Made by a program: the position numbers and the translations under genes | The notes under the pieces: generated by a model | Databases searched by the model: none | Told to the model about the DNA's origin: nothing | What the model saw: only the letters and a program-made list of their open reading frames with translations | In this document: piece after piece, positions 44,348 through 55,635 of the stretch | How the letters are laid out: every line of letters begins with the position of its first letter | How positions within the stretch are numbered: the first letter of the stretch is position 1 | Origin: Anisodus tanguticus | Lineage: Eukaryota; Streptophyta; Magnoliopsida; Solanales; Solanaceae | Length of the DNA stretch: 64,000 nt | Assembly (NCBI GenBank): GCA_034509755.1 | Contig: CM067543.1 | Coordinates: forward strand, 14,446,954 to 14,510,953 | Reading direction: 5' to 3'

Positions 44348-44880
44348 CTAACATGCATCGCAAATATGATCTTTTGAAAAGTTTAGCCTAGTCATTCCTA
44401 ACACAAGATCTAAGTTTGATAGACTTTCAAGAATATGCATACTAGCATGACCTAGCTTTCTATGCCAGAGCCAAGGATAATTAGATATGGAAGCAAGACA
44501 TGTAAGTGTAGGTAAATCAACATTACTGGGTATGTAGATATTTTCCACTCTTTCTCCAAAGATGAGCAGATTTCTTGCTTTTCTTTGAGCTTGCATTTTA
44601 CATCATAAAATGATACTTCGAAACAAAAGCCACATAGTTGACTGATGCTTAGCAGATCATATTTGAGTCCATTTACTAAATATACTTAATCTAGATTACA
44701 TGTTGGACTGAGAGTAATTGTTCTAACTCCGACCACGCCTCCTTTTGCATTATCACTGAATATGATCTATCCTCCATCTATCTTTTTGACATTTTTGTAA
44801 TTGTGTCTTTTTCTTGTCATATGTCTGGAACGCCCACTATCAAGTACCCATATATCATTTTTGAATGTATTTTTGAGTGG
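44348..44880 (-). pseudogene. Protease and pre-integrase of element D
   Basis: Pre-integrase: PWLWHRKLGHASMHILESLS and FSKDHICDAC (44348-44596), with the HHCC zinc residues mostly visible. Upstream in broken frames is a protease-like WYLDSG-SRHMT segment (about 44840). The protease active site is read as D-S-G. Confidence 0.75.
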
Positions 44881-46160
44881 TTCATGCAAAACAAATAAAA
44901 TTAGTTTCTTTTAGGTACTCAAGTAATCTTGGGTCCTTGATCGTTAGTCATTTTGGCCAGAAATGAGTTTAGGCCTCCAAATTCATTTTCCTAGTATAGT
45001 AAACTTGCATTTGCAATTGAAATCATTGTGACCAGTTTTACCACATGAGTAACATTTAACATTGTTATGAGAGAAATGGTGTTAGCAGAGAAAAAATCAG
45101 TGGAACTTTTGTCGGAAGTTGACTGACCTCTGACAAATTTTCCTTTGTTATATTTGTTCAGATCATATTGATTTGATCTTACTGAGCTATGATTGGTAGA
45201 TTTCTTGAAATCATTTAATTTCATGTTAACTTCATTTAATTCTCCATGGAGTAAGTCGACTTCAATTTGACTTGCTTCAACAAGAATTTGCCAATCATTT
45301 TTTTGTCTTGCTGACTTGTTATATTCATTAATTATCTTTTAAAGGTCGTCAATGACCAGATCAACAGATGCTTGAAGATCATAACATTTACTGTAGTTTG
45401 GAATTTGTACCTCACCAGTTTCTCCTATGTCCATGAAATACATATTTGCCATATTCGTCGGCTCAGGTTCTGATTCATCTTCATCGCTCCATGCTCCGTA
45501 GGATCTGGCGTTCCCCTGTTTCCTGTAATTTTTCTTCTTCAGTTCAGGATAGTCAGCTTTGATGTGTCCAGGTTTTCGCATTAATTGCATTTTCCATCGT
45601 TCTTTTGATCATTATTGTTTTTATATCCATATCGAGGCTTTAGTCTCATTTTCCTCATAATACTTTTTCCTCCCGGTTGATCATAGTCAGTGCTTCATTG
45701 CTTTCTTCATCATCATCTTCACTTTCATGATTTGTGGATTTGAAAGCAACTAACTTCTTTTTTCTTTCATTGGGTATCTATTTATATGTATCTTTTCGAA
45801 TGCCATCAGACTTCCTCAGAGTTCATAATAAATGAGATTGTATAGATCTCCAATTTTAAGAATAATGGATTTTGTCTCTCATGCTTTGGGCAGACTTCTG
45901 ATAAGTTTTGAACATGCTGATCATTTGTATAAACCATGCCTAGCGACTTGAGTTCGCTTACTATCTTGCTGAATCGGATAAACATGGATTCAATGTTTTC
46001 ATCTTCCCCAATCATGAATAGTTCATATTCATGTATGAGAGCGTCAATCTTTGTTTCCCTAACTTTGGACGTTCCTTCGTATGTGACCTCCAATTTATCA
46101 AACATCTCTTTGGCAATTTCATATGTTGATATATTCCCATATTCTTCTATGCTCTAGCGT
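44881..46160 (-). pseudogene. gag and zinc-knuckle region of element D
   Basis: The gag core is MFDKLEVTYEGTSKVRETKI, DALIHEYELFMIGEDENIES and MFIRFSKIVSELKSLG (45806-46105), typical of copia gag. The knuckle region GHIKADYPELKKKNYRK (about 45540-45590) has lost its Cys residues (CPELK became YPELK). An acidic stretch (DEDESEPEP) and a Lys/Asn-rich tail (44991-45224) follow. Frame breaks lie at about 45330, 45600 and 45800. Confidence 0.85.
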
Positions 46161-46470
46161 TAGTCTAAATTACCTCTTGTTATTCTTTGGTGACTTCGAA
46201 TGATTCGAGGTCAATCTTGATTTTGGAATCTTTTAGATATTTGATTTCAACATTTGGAATGGGTTTTTGTTCCCTCTTGATCACCAACCATGCTTGGAAG
46301 TCAGTGGACTAAACAAATATTCTAAATCTTTCTTCCAGTAATTGTAGTGTTGTCCATTGAAGTATGGAGGTCGAGTTGTTGAATGTCCGTCTTGAAATAT
46401 TACTCCAGAGATTTGATATCCATCCATTTGATCTTTTCACACGTGTCGTTAGGCGACTTGATGTGAGACC

Positions 46471-46485
46471 TGCTTTGATACCAAT
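46471..46485 (-). other. Primer-binding site of element D
   Basis: The minus strand reads ATTGGTATCAAAGCA directly after the 5' LTR end TGTTTCA, close to the initiator tRNA-Met complement TGGTATCAGAGCA with one change. Confidence 0.85.
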
Positions 46486-47342
46486 TGAAACACAAGAGGA
46501 GGTGAATTGTAATTTTCTTTTTATAAGTGTATAAGTCAACTTATGAGTTAGATCAATCACTACCCTGCAAGTCTTAGAACTGGTTAAGTAAGCAGATCAA
46601 CAAAATTAAAGTAATGCAGAAATATAAAGACACAAAGGTTTTATATTGGTTCGGATCACCGGTGTGGTACCTATTCCAGTCCCCTTGGATTACAAGGGTT
46701 TTCTTAGAGATCTTGAATGAATTTTGTACAGAGATGGTTCAGATTGAACCAAGTGTCCATTTTGGACATCTTCCGATCTTGAAATTTTGAAAACCTCAAC
46801 CTGTATAGCTACATATCCTCTTTATCTTTTTCTTACACTGATAGACTAAATTGAATATAATGCTTTTACAAGGTTTAGAGTGAATAATATTTTTCTCAAG
46901 TGAAGATGTGGTTTTCTCTGGCTCGTGAGGTCTTCATTTATAGTTGAAGCTTCAGAATCTTGAGAGATGGTAGTGAATCAATCGTTCCTTTGATTGATTC
47001 TGATTTGCACGCTTTAAGGTAACCCAAGGGAGTTTGTCTTCAATCAGGGATTTAAAATGATCCGCTGATTGAACTTATATCCATCTTGGTGTTTTCCTTC
47101 CTTTGATAGTTTAGGGTTGTGACCTTCGTTGAATAGAAGAGGCCAGTTGTCTTGATCTTGTGTCTAGTCTTCTTTGTTGGTTTATGCCTTGAGATCTTCA
47201 TGATTGAACAATTGGCTCTTGTCATCTCTTGGAATTTTCTATTTTGTTGTCGTCAATCTTTTTCATATTATTTGCACCTTCAGAATTTAGGTTTTCCTTT
47301 TCTGATTCCTTGATTTAAGGTTTACTTGAAAGACATGTTTCA
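46486..47342 (-). repeat. 5' LTR of element D
   Basis: 857 bp, TGAAACAC...TGTTTCA in plus-strand reading. Paired with 41128-42034. Confidence 0.85.
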
Positions 47343-47715
47343 TCTTTCTTTTTGAGTGTATTCTCCGCAATTAGAATGTATCTCTTTTCCTTTTTGACAC
47401 CAACAAAATAATAAATACATCACTAAAACATTCTTAGTTAAAATACTAGGGCTAACACCAATGAAAACAATATAATCTACTTAGATAAAAATTAGTAGTA
47501 TTAATTAATCTTTTTCTTTTACTCTCGTCTGTTGAATATATTGTTTTAGGTTAACAATTTAAAGTCTACTAGACATGAATGCACTAACGAAAACCAAAAA
47601 AAATAAAACACAATTCTGTTGACGTCATTGGCCTAGGAAAGCTTGCATAGATTTTGTAAATTATGTTTGCTAACGTTTTGTGGAGGCTGGTGAATTAGAC
47701 CATTTGAAGTATACA

Positions 47716-48830
47716 TGTACGGTAAAATCTATTTTAATTTTCATTCGCTATAACATCATTTCATTATAATGACCTAATTTTCTCCAAAATCATTTTTCAT
47801 GTTATATTTTACTTCTCTATAACAGCAATGACATTCATTATAGCGGTACATTGTTTATAAAATTATCTCTCTATAACAACCATACTCAAATATTGTGTAA
47901 TAATAATATTTGTAAGAAGTATATTATGTATAAAAAAATAAAATATTAAAATATTTACGATAATAATCTTTAACACTCTTGTAGAAGCATGTAATGATGT
48001 TAAAACCTATACCATTCTTCATTGTTGGAGAAATACCGAAATTCTACCTACGGATGAAAATCCTAATATTAATCGTGAAAATTTAGAACTTATTAACGAT
48101 GGTGGTAGTGTATCATCACTTATCGCCCAAATCCCATCTCATAACACCAATTAAGAAATGGATGCTATCACTTATACAGAGTTTGACACAACCCTTCCAA
48201 TCCTTGAAATTTACACTGATGAAGAAATTATTGCACAAGTGATTGGGTGGAAGAACAAGAGACAACGGATACAGAAGTTGACAACGAAAGTGTTGATGAA
48301 GAGCCTCAACCTATTGTTACTTGGCGTGAGATAGAATAAACAATTGTTAAGCTCTTAAATAGCCTTCAAGGGAAAGCTATTGAATTTTCTTTTGCTAAAA
48401 ATTTGGACAAAATTCTTCGTATTCAAGCATTATATTATCGTTAAGAGACTGAAATTTAAGAAACAACCTACAATTATAGAATTCTTACGTCAAACTTAAT
48501 ATTGTATTTAAATTTTCAACTAATTTTAAATGCATATGTTCCTTAAATTTCAATTTTTTCTCGATATGGTACAACTAGTCATGGATTTATTAGTCTTTTT
48601 AATTCTTAATTAATGAGGCATGAAAATCAATTGAGATTTTAAAATTAAAAATATATTATTTTCGTTGATAGCATAAAAAGTACAGAAAAATAATTATTTG
48701 CGTACTTCCATTTATAACATCTAAATGTGATCTAAACATCAAATACCAATATATATATAATAACATCTCACTATAGCGGTCATAAAATTTTCGGACAAAC
48801 GATGTCATTGTATAGGGCATTCCTATATAT
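47716..48830 (+). mobile_element. Second pogo-type transposon remnant
   Basis: The left flank has GTACGGTAAAATCTATTTTA and the right flank CACTATAGCGGTCATAAAAT. Both resemble termini of pogo-like elements with CTATAACA subterminal motifs, but a clean TIR pair and TSD are not visible. The interior carries a transposase C-terminus. Confidence 0.55.
47980..48500 (+). pseudogene. pogo/Tigger-like transposase C-terminal half
   Basis: Plus-strand reading, with breaks: ACNDVKTYTILHCWRNTEIL (about 47983, the end of the catalytic region), ENPNINRENLELINDGGSVS, EFDTTLPILEIYTDEEIIAQ. Then in a shifted frame come VTWREIE-type and IVKLLNSLQGKAIEFSFAKN, LDKILRIQALYYR and KKQPTIIEFLRQT. This order (NCWR block, acidic TDEEII, helical end) fits pogo/CENP-B-like transposases. 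There are a few stops and shifts, and the N-terminal DNA-binding domain and most of the DDE core are absent. Confidence 0.75.
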
Positions 48831-48997
48831 GGTGGTAAATTAATTAGCAAAATAATAGACTTAATCTCTACGCCAAAGTAACGGTCTTTCGCTTTCAGAA
48901 TTTGAGGTTCTCACACTTCAAACTTAAACTTGTTCAAAAGATGAAATTATATTTAATCATTTTAGAAAGTTGTACAAACTTTTTAAGTGGCCAACCA

Positions 48998-49004
48998 TAT
49001 ATAT
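48998..49004 (+). promoter_or_regulatory. Possible TATA box of the HMA gene
   Basis: TATATAT within CCATATATATCTTAA lies about 180 bp upstream of the HMA start codon, a reasonable distance allowing for a 5' UTR. In AT-rich DNA the motif alone is weak. Confidence 0.35.
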
Positions 49005-49181
49005 CTTAATAGTCCACTCTAATGAAAGTCCTCTCATAGAAACATCTTCATAAACGTTTGCAGGAGTTTATACATATACATCCAAGTATGAAGATTAAGA
49101 ATGACACCCACACAATGCCTTATTAGTTTCCATGGAAACCAAATAAGCGAATATTTGGTTATAATAATCATCCAGCTAGCT

Positions 49182-49912
49182 ATGATAAGAACCACAGTTC
49201 TACAAGTTAATTTCAACTGCGTGTTGTGCAAGAAATTCGTTCTGCAAGCCATTTCAAGACGCGAAGGTAATTTATATATAATCAAGAAAAAAAAGAACCA
49301 ATATATATATATATATATATTTCATTTCATATGCTTCCTAAAAGTCTTTTAGGCTATTAGAGATTCTCAAGTACGTTAGTAGAAAATATGGAGAACTCCT
49401 AGTACTTTTTATTTTTATTTTTTATTTATAAAATATTAGCCTGAGATAAATTTAAATGGAGAACATGATCGGATGATTAATCATATATGTGCCTATTTTT
49501 GTCACCCAATTGTGCTTTACTTACATATGAAATGAGTAGTTACATTTTTACCTCTCTTTTTATGGTAATCATACATGTTCATTTTCTTGTGATCATTAAT
49601 CTGTTGATAGGTATAGATTCAGTGACAATAAAAATTGAGCAGAGAAAATTAGTAGTGGTTGGAACAGTACGTCCAGAATTTCTTGTAAAGGAAATAAGAA
49701 AGATTGGAAAGGAGGTGGAAATCATTGAAGTTACAGAACACAGAGAAAATAGTGATAGACAAGCAGCAGCAACAACTCCGACTAATGATGAAAATGGTGG
49801 AGAAGGAGACAATGGGAATAATAATAACGTAAGACAGTTGCCAAGAATGTGTAGAGAGTGCCAGACTCGAACCTCCGGGGTTGAAATTGGTTGTAGGCCT
49901 TATTGGTCATGA
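49182..49912 (+). CDS. HMA-domain (heavy-metal-associated) protein, two exons
   Basis: Exon 1 is 49182-49266, the intron 49267-49610 (GT...AG, phase 1, splitting Gly29), and exon 2 49611-49912 with TGA at 49910. The 128-residue protein has an HMA fold at residues 4-69: TTVLQVNFNCVLCKKFVLQA with metal-site C13 and C16, then GIDSVTIKIEQRKLVVVG and PEFLVKEIRKIGKEVEIIEV. Residues 70-108 are polar (NDENGGEGDNGNNNN). The tail adds a second CxxC (C109, C112) and C123. HMA proteins bind soft metal ions or act as partners in metal handling and immunity. It ends PYWS, so the isoprenylation CaaX box of HIPPs is absent. No stops or frameshifts are present. An upstream in-frame ATG (49101) would add 27 unrelated residues; I prefer 49182 because the domain starts there. 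Confidence 0.8.
49267..49610 (+). other. Intron of the HMA gene
   Basis: Donor GAAG|GTAAT, acceptor GTTGATAG|GTATAG; 344 bp and AT-rich. It contains an (AT)n run at about 49300-49321. Splicing joins GAAG to GTATAGAT and restores Gly-Ile-Asp of the HMA domain. Confidence 0.75.
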
Positions 49913-50526
49913 TCTACACATATATATATATGAATATAGTCAAAAGAATTGTTGTTAAATATATACATTAATTTTTTGTTGCATTGAGAGTTGTTACTAA
50001 GTATCCTTCATCCTTAACCAAAAGTCTCTGATTTAAATTTCATGATTGAAGTTGCCTTTATTAAGATATATTTCCAGACTAAGCGGGACTCAATATTAAA
50101 CACTAGCTAGGTGAGAAAACAAAAATTTATATATACATTTTCCATTGCTAATTTTGTATTGTTCTTCCCTTCTTTTATTGTGGTTCTTGGAGTTACAAGC
50201 CTAAGCTATATATCAGATAGTTTTATTGGTTGGGGTATGATCAGGGGCAACTCAATAAATTCAGTGATCTAAAGCCAAACATTAGTAAGATGCCTTAAAT
50301 TTATTTAATAAAAAAAAATTAATATTTTTTTGTAATGGTATAGGACATCTTATATATACTTTGATAATATCTCGGTTACCTGCTAGCTTCCACATAGAAG
50401 ACATTTGATAACTCTACTTACTAAGATGTACATATTATATTTTTAAGAAACATATATTGATGGTTAAGATAAATAATTTTTTTTGTAAATTCTCATAATC
50501 TAATACTCAATTTTGTACCAGTGAGT
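49913..50526. other. 3' flank of HMA gene, no further gene seen
   Basis: AT-rich sequence with several possible plant poly(A) signals, for example AATAAAAAAA near 50308. No coding signal and no clear transposon end. Confidence 0.4.
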
Positions 50527-51579
50527 TTCTTTTTTTTTTTTTAAGTTTAAGCCATCATCAAGGGTTGTGAGTCCTTGGGGTGGGGTAGGCTGACCCCTAT
50601 CATATCTACTAATACACAAAAATTACATCTAGAAGGGGGACATGGACCTGACCTAAAATAATGAGATATCCTTTTTTTTAGTTTAAGCCAATTTTGCAAA
50701 AAAGTCAGCAACATGATTTTCTTCCCTAAAATAATGAGATATCCTTACTTCTGCATCTCTTACCATCTTGACAATGTCTGCTATAATTTTCTTCAGCTTC
50801 ATATTACTGGTTCTTTAATTAGTGATCATGTTGTAGATGACTTGAGAATTCAGTTCCCCATAGAAGTTGTGATAACCTTTGGTAATTCACCATTGTATCC
50901 CCTGTTTAGCAGCAATTGTATCTACTTGAATATTACTATCACATTGCACTGGTCTGGATAGTGCCATAATGACCTCTCCTTCACTGTTTCTGATGACAAC
51001 TCCTGTTTCTGCTTTCCCACTATTACTGATATAGCTTCAATCTAGGTTGAGCTTTATGCATCCCACTTCTGGTTTGATCCATCTGACTTGTTTGATATTA
51101 ATCACTGATTTAAGTTTTTCAATGGTGTTTCATATTATTGTCCAACGTCCTGTGATTCTACATGTTGAAAAGTCTGATTGTAGTACTGCTTGTAGATTCC
51201 ATATTGTTTGATATTCCATTCTGTTGATGTAGATTTTTCTCTTGAGTTCCAAACTTGTATGATGTCCATTCTTTTCATATCTGCCAGCAAATGATGACAG
51301 GTGCAACCTACAAAATTAAATTGTGCATTGTATTCTTAGTGCTCATATCCCACCAATCTTTGAAGTTCCTTCTAATAGGCCCTCCATTGTGCATGATACC
51401 AAGGGGAGCACCAATGAATCTCCAGCTGCTTCTCCTTCTGAGAATGTATGCTACATAGTCAAAGGGCATTAGTATGATTTCCAAATCTAGCTACAACTTC
51501 ATTGAAAAGCAATTTACCATGACACAGTCGTCTCCAACCCATAAAGGAAAATTTAAAAGGTATAGATGGATGCCATAAT
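50527..51579 (-). pseudogene. LINE 3' end: RNase H domain and poly(A)
   Basis: Minus-strand reading with breaks: LWHPSIPFKFSFMGWRRLCH (about 51570), APLGIMHNGGPIRRNFKDWW, then RWIKPEVGCIKLNLD-SYISN (about 51040), SGKAETGVVIRNSEGEVIMA and ISHYFREENHVADFFAKLA near 50690. This is the zinc/RNase H end of a plant L1-type LINE; the RNase H Asp after KLNL is present, but the next codon is a stop. The plus-strand T run at 50530-50542 is the element's poly(A) tail. Family A copy 3 begins right after LWHP at 51580, so it truncates or interrupts the LINE there. Confidence 0.8.
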
Positions 51580-52433
51580 TGTAGGTATAAATGGTGTCAG
51601 AAAGGTTAAACAGAACAAAAGTTGAGTTGAGAGATGACTCTCTGTCTTTAAGACAAAATTGCCCCATATATATATGCTATTACGGTAGTGGACAATAGTC
51701 TCCCAAGATAAAACAGCAACAATCAACAATACAAAGCAAGTAAGGTTGATTCTAGCGAAGAAAATGAATATAGAATAGACCGCCGAAGAGGAGAGGATCT
51801 GTGTGTTTCTGTATTATGTTTTTCTATATCTTTTAGAACTGAACTGAGTGGTTTAATTTATAGGAAAGAGGAGGGCGTTTCTGAATGTTGAAGTCATATT
51901 AGTTGCAACGTTTCAGAGTCGTTGCAGTGTTTGGTTATCTCCGAAACTTTCAGGACCAAAATGTAAATAAGAAATATTTCAGGGACCAAGATGAAAATTT
52001 CGGAAGACAGCCTGTGACCCGTGACCCAGACCGGGCCGGCCGGGTGGCATCGGCGCGCGTATGGGGTTTAGCACCGAACCCAAGCTCACCTAGGTCCTCT
52101 CTCTTCTTAACACATGGGTTACCCATTGGGGTCCCAAACCCTTACTCAAAACTAGAGTTTATTTAGTGTTGAATCCTTCCATCTTCTACCTATGTGGGAG
52201 ATTTGTTATTTGGCCAAAACAATCCATCCATCCATGTCTCAAAGCACCTTACTTTGTGTACCAATATCTCTTTCATTTCTTAACGAAATTTGACGATACT
52301 TGGCACTAATATCATCTACTCATTTAGTTGATTAGGCATGTGCGAAGAAACGATATTTCCGACATGCGAGGCCCACGTGTTTAAGTCACTAAAGATGGGA
52401 AAAACCCAATCCCACATAGTTAAATTTCCAACA
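51580..52433 (-). repeat. 3' LTR of family A copy 3
   Basis: 854 bp, TGTAGGTATAAATGG...ATTTCCAACA. Shared with copies 1 and 2: CTCTGTCTTTAAGACAAAAT, GGGACC-A repeats and the end block. Most other sequence has diverged. The preceding five bases are ATAAT; the far end of the element is lost, so the TSD cannot be checked. Confidence 0.8.
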
Positions 52434-53045
52434 ATTCCCTTTTGAAAGAGAATTGGTGCACAAAAGGTGCCAAAGTTCACCAATATTTCAGCAGAAAGAT
52501 ATTGTATCAGGAAAGGTAGCTTTCGACTTTGAACCTTCCTTAGTCGATTACATCGGATTTACTTACTGCACGCGGTGAATGTAATGTCTTGAACCGTCAG
52601 TGTTTAGTGTAAACCAAGACAATGATATCAACACAATAGCTCCCCTTATTCATTTCTTCTTATAGTTTTGTCCGTTGTGGCCTTGGACAACTCTTGGATT
52701 CTTAAGTGCGTACAATTGAAGCGGCATGTCTTCGCACTTAAATAGGTGATCTCCTATAAGGTATCCTGCTATACCCCACTCGCATGTGTTTAGGGATCAT
52801 TAAAAGTTTTAGAAACTTATCATTTACCATTTTTGCAGGTAGCACTTAATGACTATCGCGGGAACAACTTTGGAATTATATTTCTTTAAAGAATAATAAT
52901 CTGAAGTGCTCTTAATTCAAGTGAAGCGCTAAAACTGAACCTCTACGATTTAGTTGTCCCATTGAACCAAATTCTTGGGATCTCTAGTCGGTAAGGTTGG
53001 GTTACTACCATCAAGATTTTTATTGTTTGGGTTTTAAGTCTATTC
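52434..53045 (-). other. Conserved 3' non-coding block, family A copy 3
   Basis: Aligns with copies 1 and 2. The hairpin arms TTAAGTGCG (52702-52710) and CGCACTTAA (52733-52741) are perfect, with a 22-base loop of different sequence. The purine tract is altered (AAGGGAAT). Confidence 0.8.
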
Positions 53046-54235
53046 CCCTAGACATGCAGAATATTTAATCTTTGGGTAGACCTTTAGTTAATGGATCCGC
53101 TATATTATCCTTTGATTTGACGTAATCAATGGAAATGACACCCGTGGTGATCAACTGCCTAACGGTCTTATGTCTCCGATGAATATGTCTAGACTTGTCG
53201 TTATACATACTGTTTCATGCCCTTCCTAAAGTCGATTGGCTGTCACAGTGAATCATCACCGAAGGTATGGTTTTATCCCAACAAGGGATATCCTCTAAGA
53301 AGTCGTGAAGCCATTCTGCTTCTTCTCCTGCTTTATCCAAAGCAATAAATTCTGATTCCATCGTGGATCGGGCGATGCATGTTTGCTTAGAGGACTTCCA
53401 AGACAACCCCACCACCAATTGTGAAAACATACCCACTGGTGGATTTGGTGTTCTTTATGTCCGATATCCAGTTTTCATCAATGTATCTTTCCAATACAGC
53501 TAGATATCTTGAATAATGTAATCCGTAAGTCAGCGAATATTTCACATAACGTAGTATCTGATTTAACGCCTTCTAGTGATCATTTCCCGAATTACGAGTA
53601 AACCTAGCCAACTTATTGACTAGATAAATGATATCGGGTCGAGTGCAGTTTGTAATGTACATTAAACTGTCAATGACCTGCGCATATCGCTCTTTGGATA
53701 TAGGTGAACCACGATTCTTATCAATTCTCATATCCATTGGTGACTTCATAGGATGACTGTCAAATACAATAAATTTCCTCAAAACATCTTCAATGTAATG
53801 AGATTGAGATAAGACCAGCCCGTCAGATGTCTTAGAAATCTTAATTCCTAAGATCACATCTGCAATACCCATATCTTTCATGTCGAAATATTGTTTCAAC
53901 ATATTCTTGATTTCCAGGATCAAGTTTAGTCTACTTCTGGAAACCTTAGATATAGATACATTTATCACATTCATTTATGGAGAAACCTTTTGATAATAAA
54001 GTATTATCAAACTTTTCATGCCATTATTTCGGGGTTTGTTTGAGTCCGTACAGAAACTTAACAAGTCAACATAGTTTCTTTTCTTGTCCTGAAACCACAT
54101 ACCCCTCGGGTTGTTCCATGTATATTTCCTATTCAAACTCTCCATTTAGGAAGGTTGTCTTAACATCCATTTGATGTATCTCAAGGTCACGCAAAGCTGC
54201 AATGACTATGAATACCCTTATGGAACCTTATAAAA
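53046..54235 (-). pseudogene. RNase H and RT of family A copy 3, truncated
   Basis: RNase H: VGLSWKSSKQTCIARSTMES, FIALDKAGEEAEWLHDFLED and SRHIHRRHKTVRQLITTGV. RT C-terminal part: KNMLKQYFDMKDMGIADVIL, LSQSHYIEDVLRKFIVFDSH and SLMYITNCTRPDI (53573-53974). N-terminal traces: HQMDVKTTFLNGEFE and YMEQPEGYVVSGQEKK. The stretch between INECDKC and SRSRLNLILEIKN lacks the region that holds YxDD in copy 1, so the catalytic box is deleted. The copy stops at about 54235, where a plus-strand copia fragment begins. Confidence 0.85.
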
Positions 54236-54239
54236 AATA

Positions 54240-55190
54240 TCCTTCATGCCTCGAACCTTATCAAAAATCTAATCTTTGTACGTCATTTCACAACCGGCAA
54301 TATTTTTTCTATTGAATTTGATCCTTTTAGTTTTCCTGTGAAGGATCTTATGACAAGGATGCGAATAATGAGATCTGATAGCACCGGGGACCTTTATCCT
54401 ATCACCGCCATTGTCGACCATCCAGCCTCATCTCCATCATCCTTTGCAACTATTTCGTCTTCTTTATGGCATAATAGATTAGGACATTCGGAAAACTCTG
54501 TTTTACGCTCTCTTAGTAAAATTAAATTTATTGATTGCAAACATGTCTCTTATCCTCCTGTTTGGGAATCTTGTGTTTTTGGGAAACATGTCAAGTAGCC
54601 ATTTTATTCTTCATCATCCTGTACTTTAATGCCTTTTGATAACATACACAGTGATTTATGGATATCTCATATCTTAAGCACGGCCGGGCATCGATACTAT
54701 ATGTTGCTTTTAGATGATTATTCCAATTTTTGTGGACTTTTCCCATTGGTAATAAGTCCCAAGTCTATAATATTTTTTCTTCCTTTAGTGCTTTAATTAA
54801 GACACAATTTGAAAAGAATATCAAATGTTTTCAATGACAATGGGAGGGAATTCGATAATAAACAATTCAAACTTTTCTGCACCAAACACGACCTTGTTTT
54901 TCGTTTTTCCTGTCCCGCACCTCTCCACAAAATGGTAAAGTTGAATAAAAAATTAGAACCATAAACAACTTAGTTCGTGCCCTCCTTGCTCACGCCTCTA
55001 TCCTCCTTTTTTTGGCATCACGCTCTATCATTGTCAACCTATCTCTTGAACATTCTCCCAAACAAGTCTCTCAAACACAAGTCTCTCACTCAAGTTCTCT
55101 ATCTTCGGGATCCTTCCTACCAGCATTTATGAACTTTCGAATGTCTATGCTACCCCCTTCATCCCTCCACTCATTCAGTTTGGAGTCGAT
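54240..55190 (+). pseudogene. Ty1/copia pre-integrase and integrase fragment
   Basis: The plus strand reads FTTGNIFSIEFDPFSFPVKD, LWHNRLGHSENSVLRSLSKI, CVFGKHVK, then DNIHSDLWISHI, MLLLDDYSNFCGLFPL, NDNGREFDNKQFKLFCTKHD and LVFRFSCPAPLHKMVKL. It ends in YLLNILPNKSLKHKSLTQVL and CLCYPLHPSTHSVWSRS. First and second catalytic Asp (HSDL, NDNG) are visible; the Glu is lost (HKMVKLNKK for QNGKAERK). Frame shifts are few but enough to inactivate it. The style matches the short-LTR copia at 59644-63600. It is cut at both ends. Confidence 0.85.
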
Positions 55191-55230
55191 CATAAGAATA
55201 GCAGCTGCTCTTCTTATGATTGACTCCAAA
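55179..55230. repeat. Near-perfect 52 bp palindrome at a breakpoint
   Basis: The arms TTTGGAGTCGATCATAAGAA and TTCTTATGATTGACTCCAAA are inverse with one mismatch. The centre TAGCAGCTGCTC includes the palindrome AGCAGCTGCT. The left arm ends the copia fragment and the right arm begins the LINE fragment. Confidence 0.9.
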
Positions 55231-55620
55231 CCAAGGATAAAATTGCAAGATGGAGTGCTGATATTGATATGAATTGTCCATTATGCAGAAGAGCAGCTGA
55301 ATCAATCAGCTATAGTTTCTCGGCTACCCAATTGCTGGGAATATATGGAGAAAGATGTATGACACACACATTCTATAAAGGCAAGAGCAGTGGTGCAGGA
55401 GTATATAAGATTGCTTTGGCTACAACTGTTTACTATGCTTGGTAAGAAAGGAATGGTCGAATATTCTAACGTATGAGCAGGTCTGCAGGAGCAATCATCA
55501 GATTAATCACTCAGAAAGTCTATTTTTGAGCTAACTTAGCTTTATACCAAAGTATGCCAGTTATATTGCTAGGTTGAAATTTTATCCAAACTAGATGTAA
55601 GTGTAATGGTCTGTAAGGGT
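55231..55620 (+). pseudogene. LINE zf-RVT-type C-terminal fragment
   Basis: The plus strand reads DMNCPLCRRAAESISYSFSA then YKIALATTVYYAW. After a stop it continues ERNGRIF and SAGAIIRLITQKVYF. The CPLC motif with following hydrophobic/Trp-Glu-Arg-Asn pattern is the zinc-binding (zf-RVT) end of plant L1 LINE ORF2. Only this tail is present, 5'-truncated at the palindrome. No poly(A) is visible before the hAT MITE. Confidence 0.7.
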
Positions 55621-55635
55621 ATTAGTTGACTCATG

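Larger units (their letters stand above)
41128..47342 (-). mobile_element. Ty1/copia element D (6.2 kb)
   Basis: LTRs lie at 41128-42034 and 46486-47342, with plus-strand ends TGAAACAC and TTTCA. A primer-binding site follows the 5' LTR. On the minus strand the body runs gag, knuckle, protease, integrase and RT/RNase H, the copia order. The polyprotein style suggests a SIRE/Maximus-like group (inference). The 3' end is incomplete: RNase H is cut at its AEY motif and meets the LTR without a purine tract. No TSD was found. Many stops and frameshifts make it inactive. Confidence 0.9.

Noticed and set aside
49101..49352. Unspliced 83-residue frame across the HMA exon 1
   Set aside because: Its C-terminal part translates the intron; splicing at 49266/49611 restores a full HMA domain instead.
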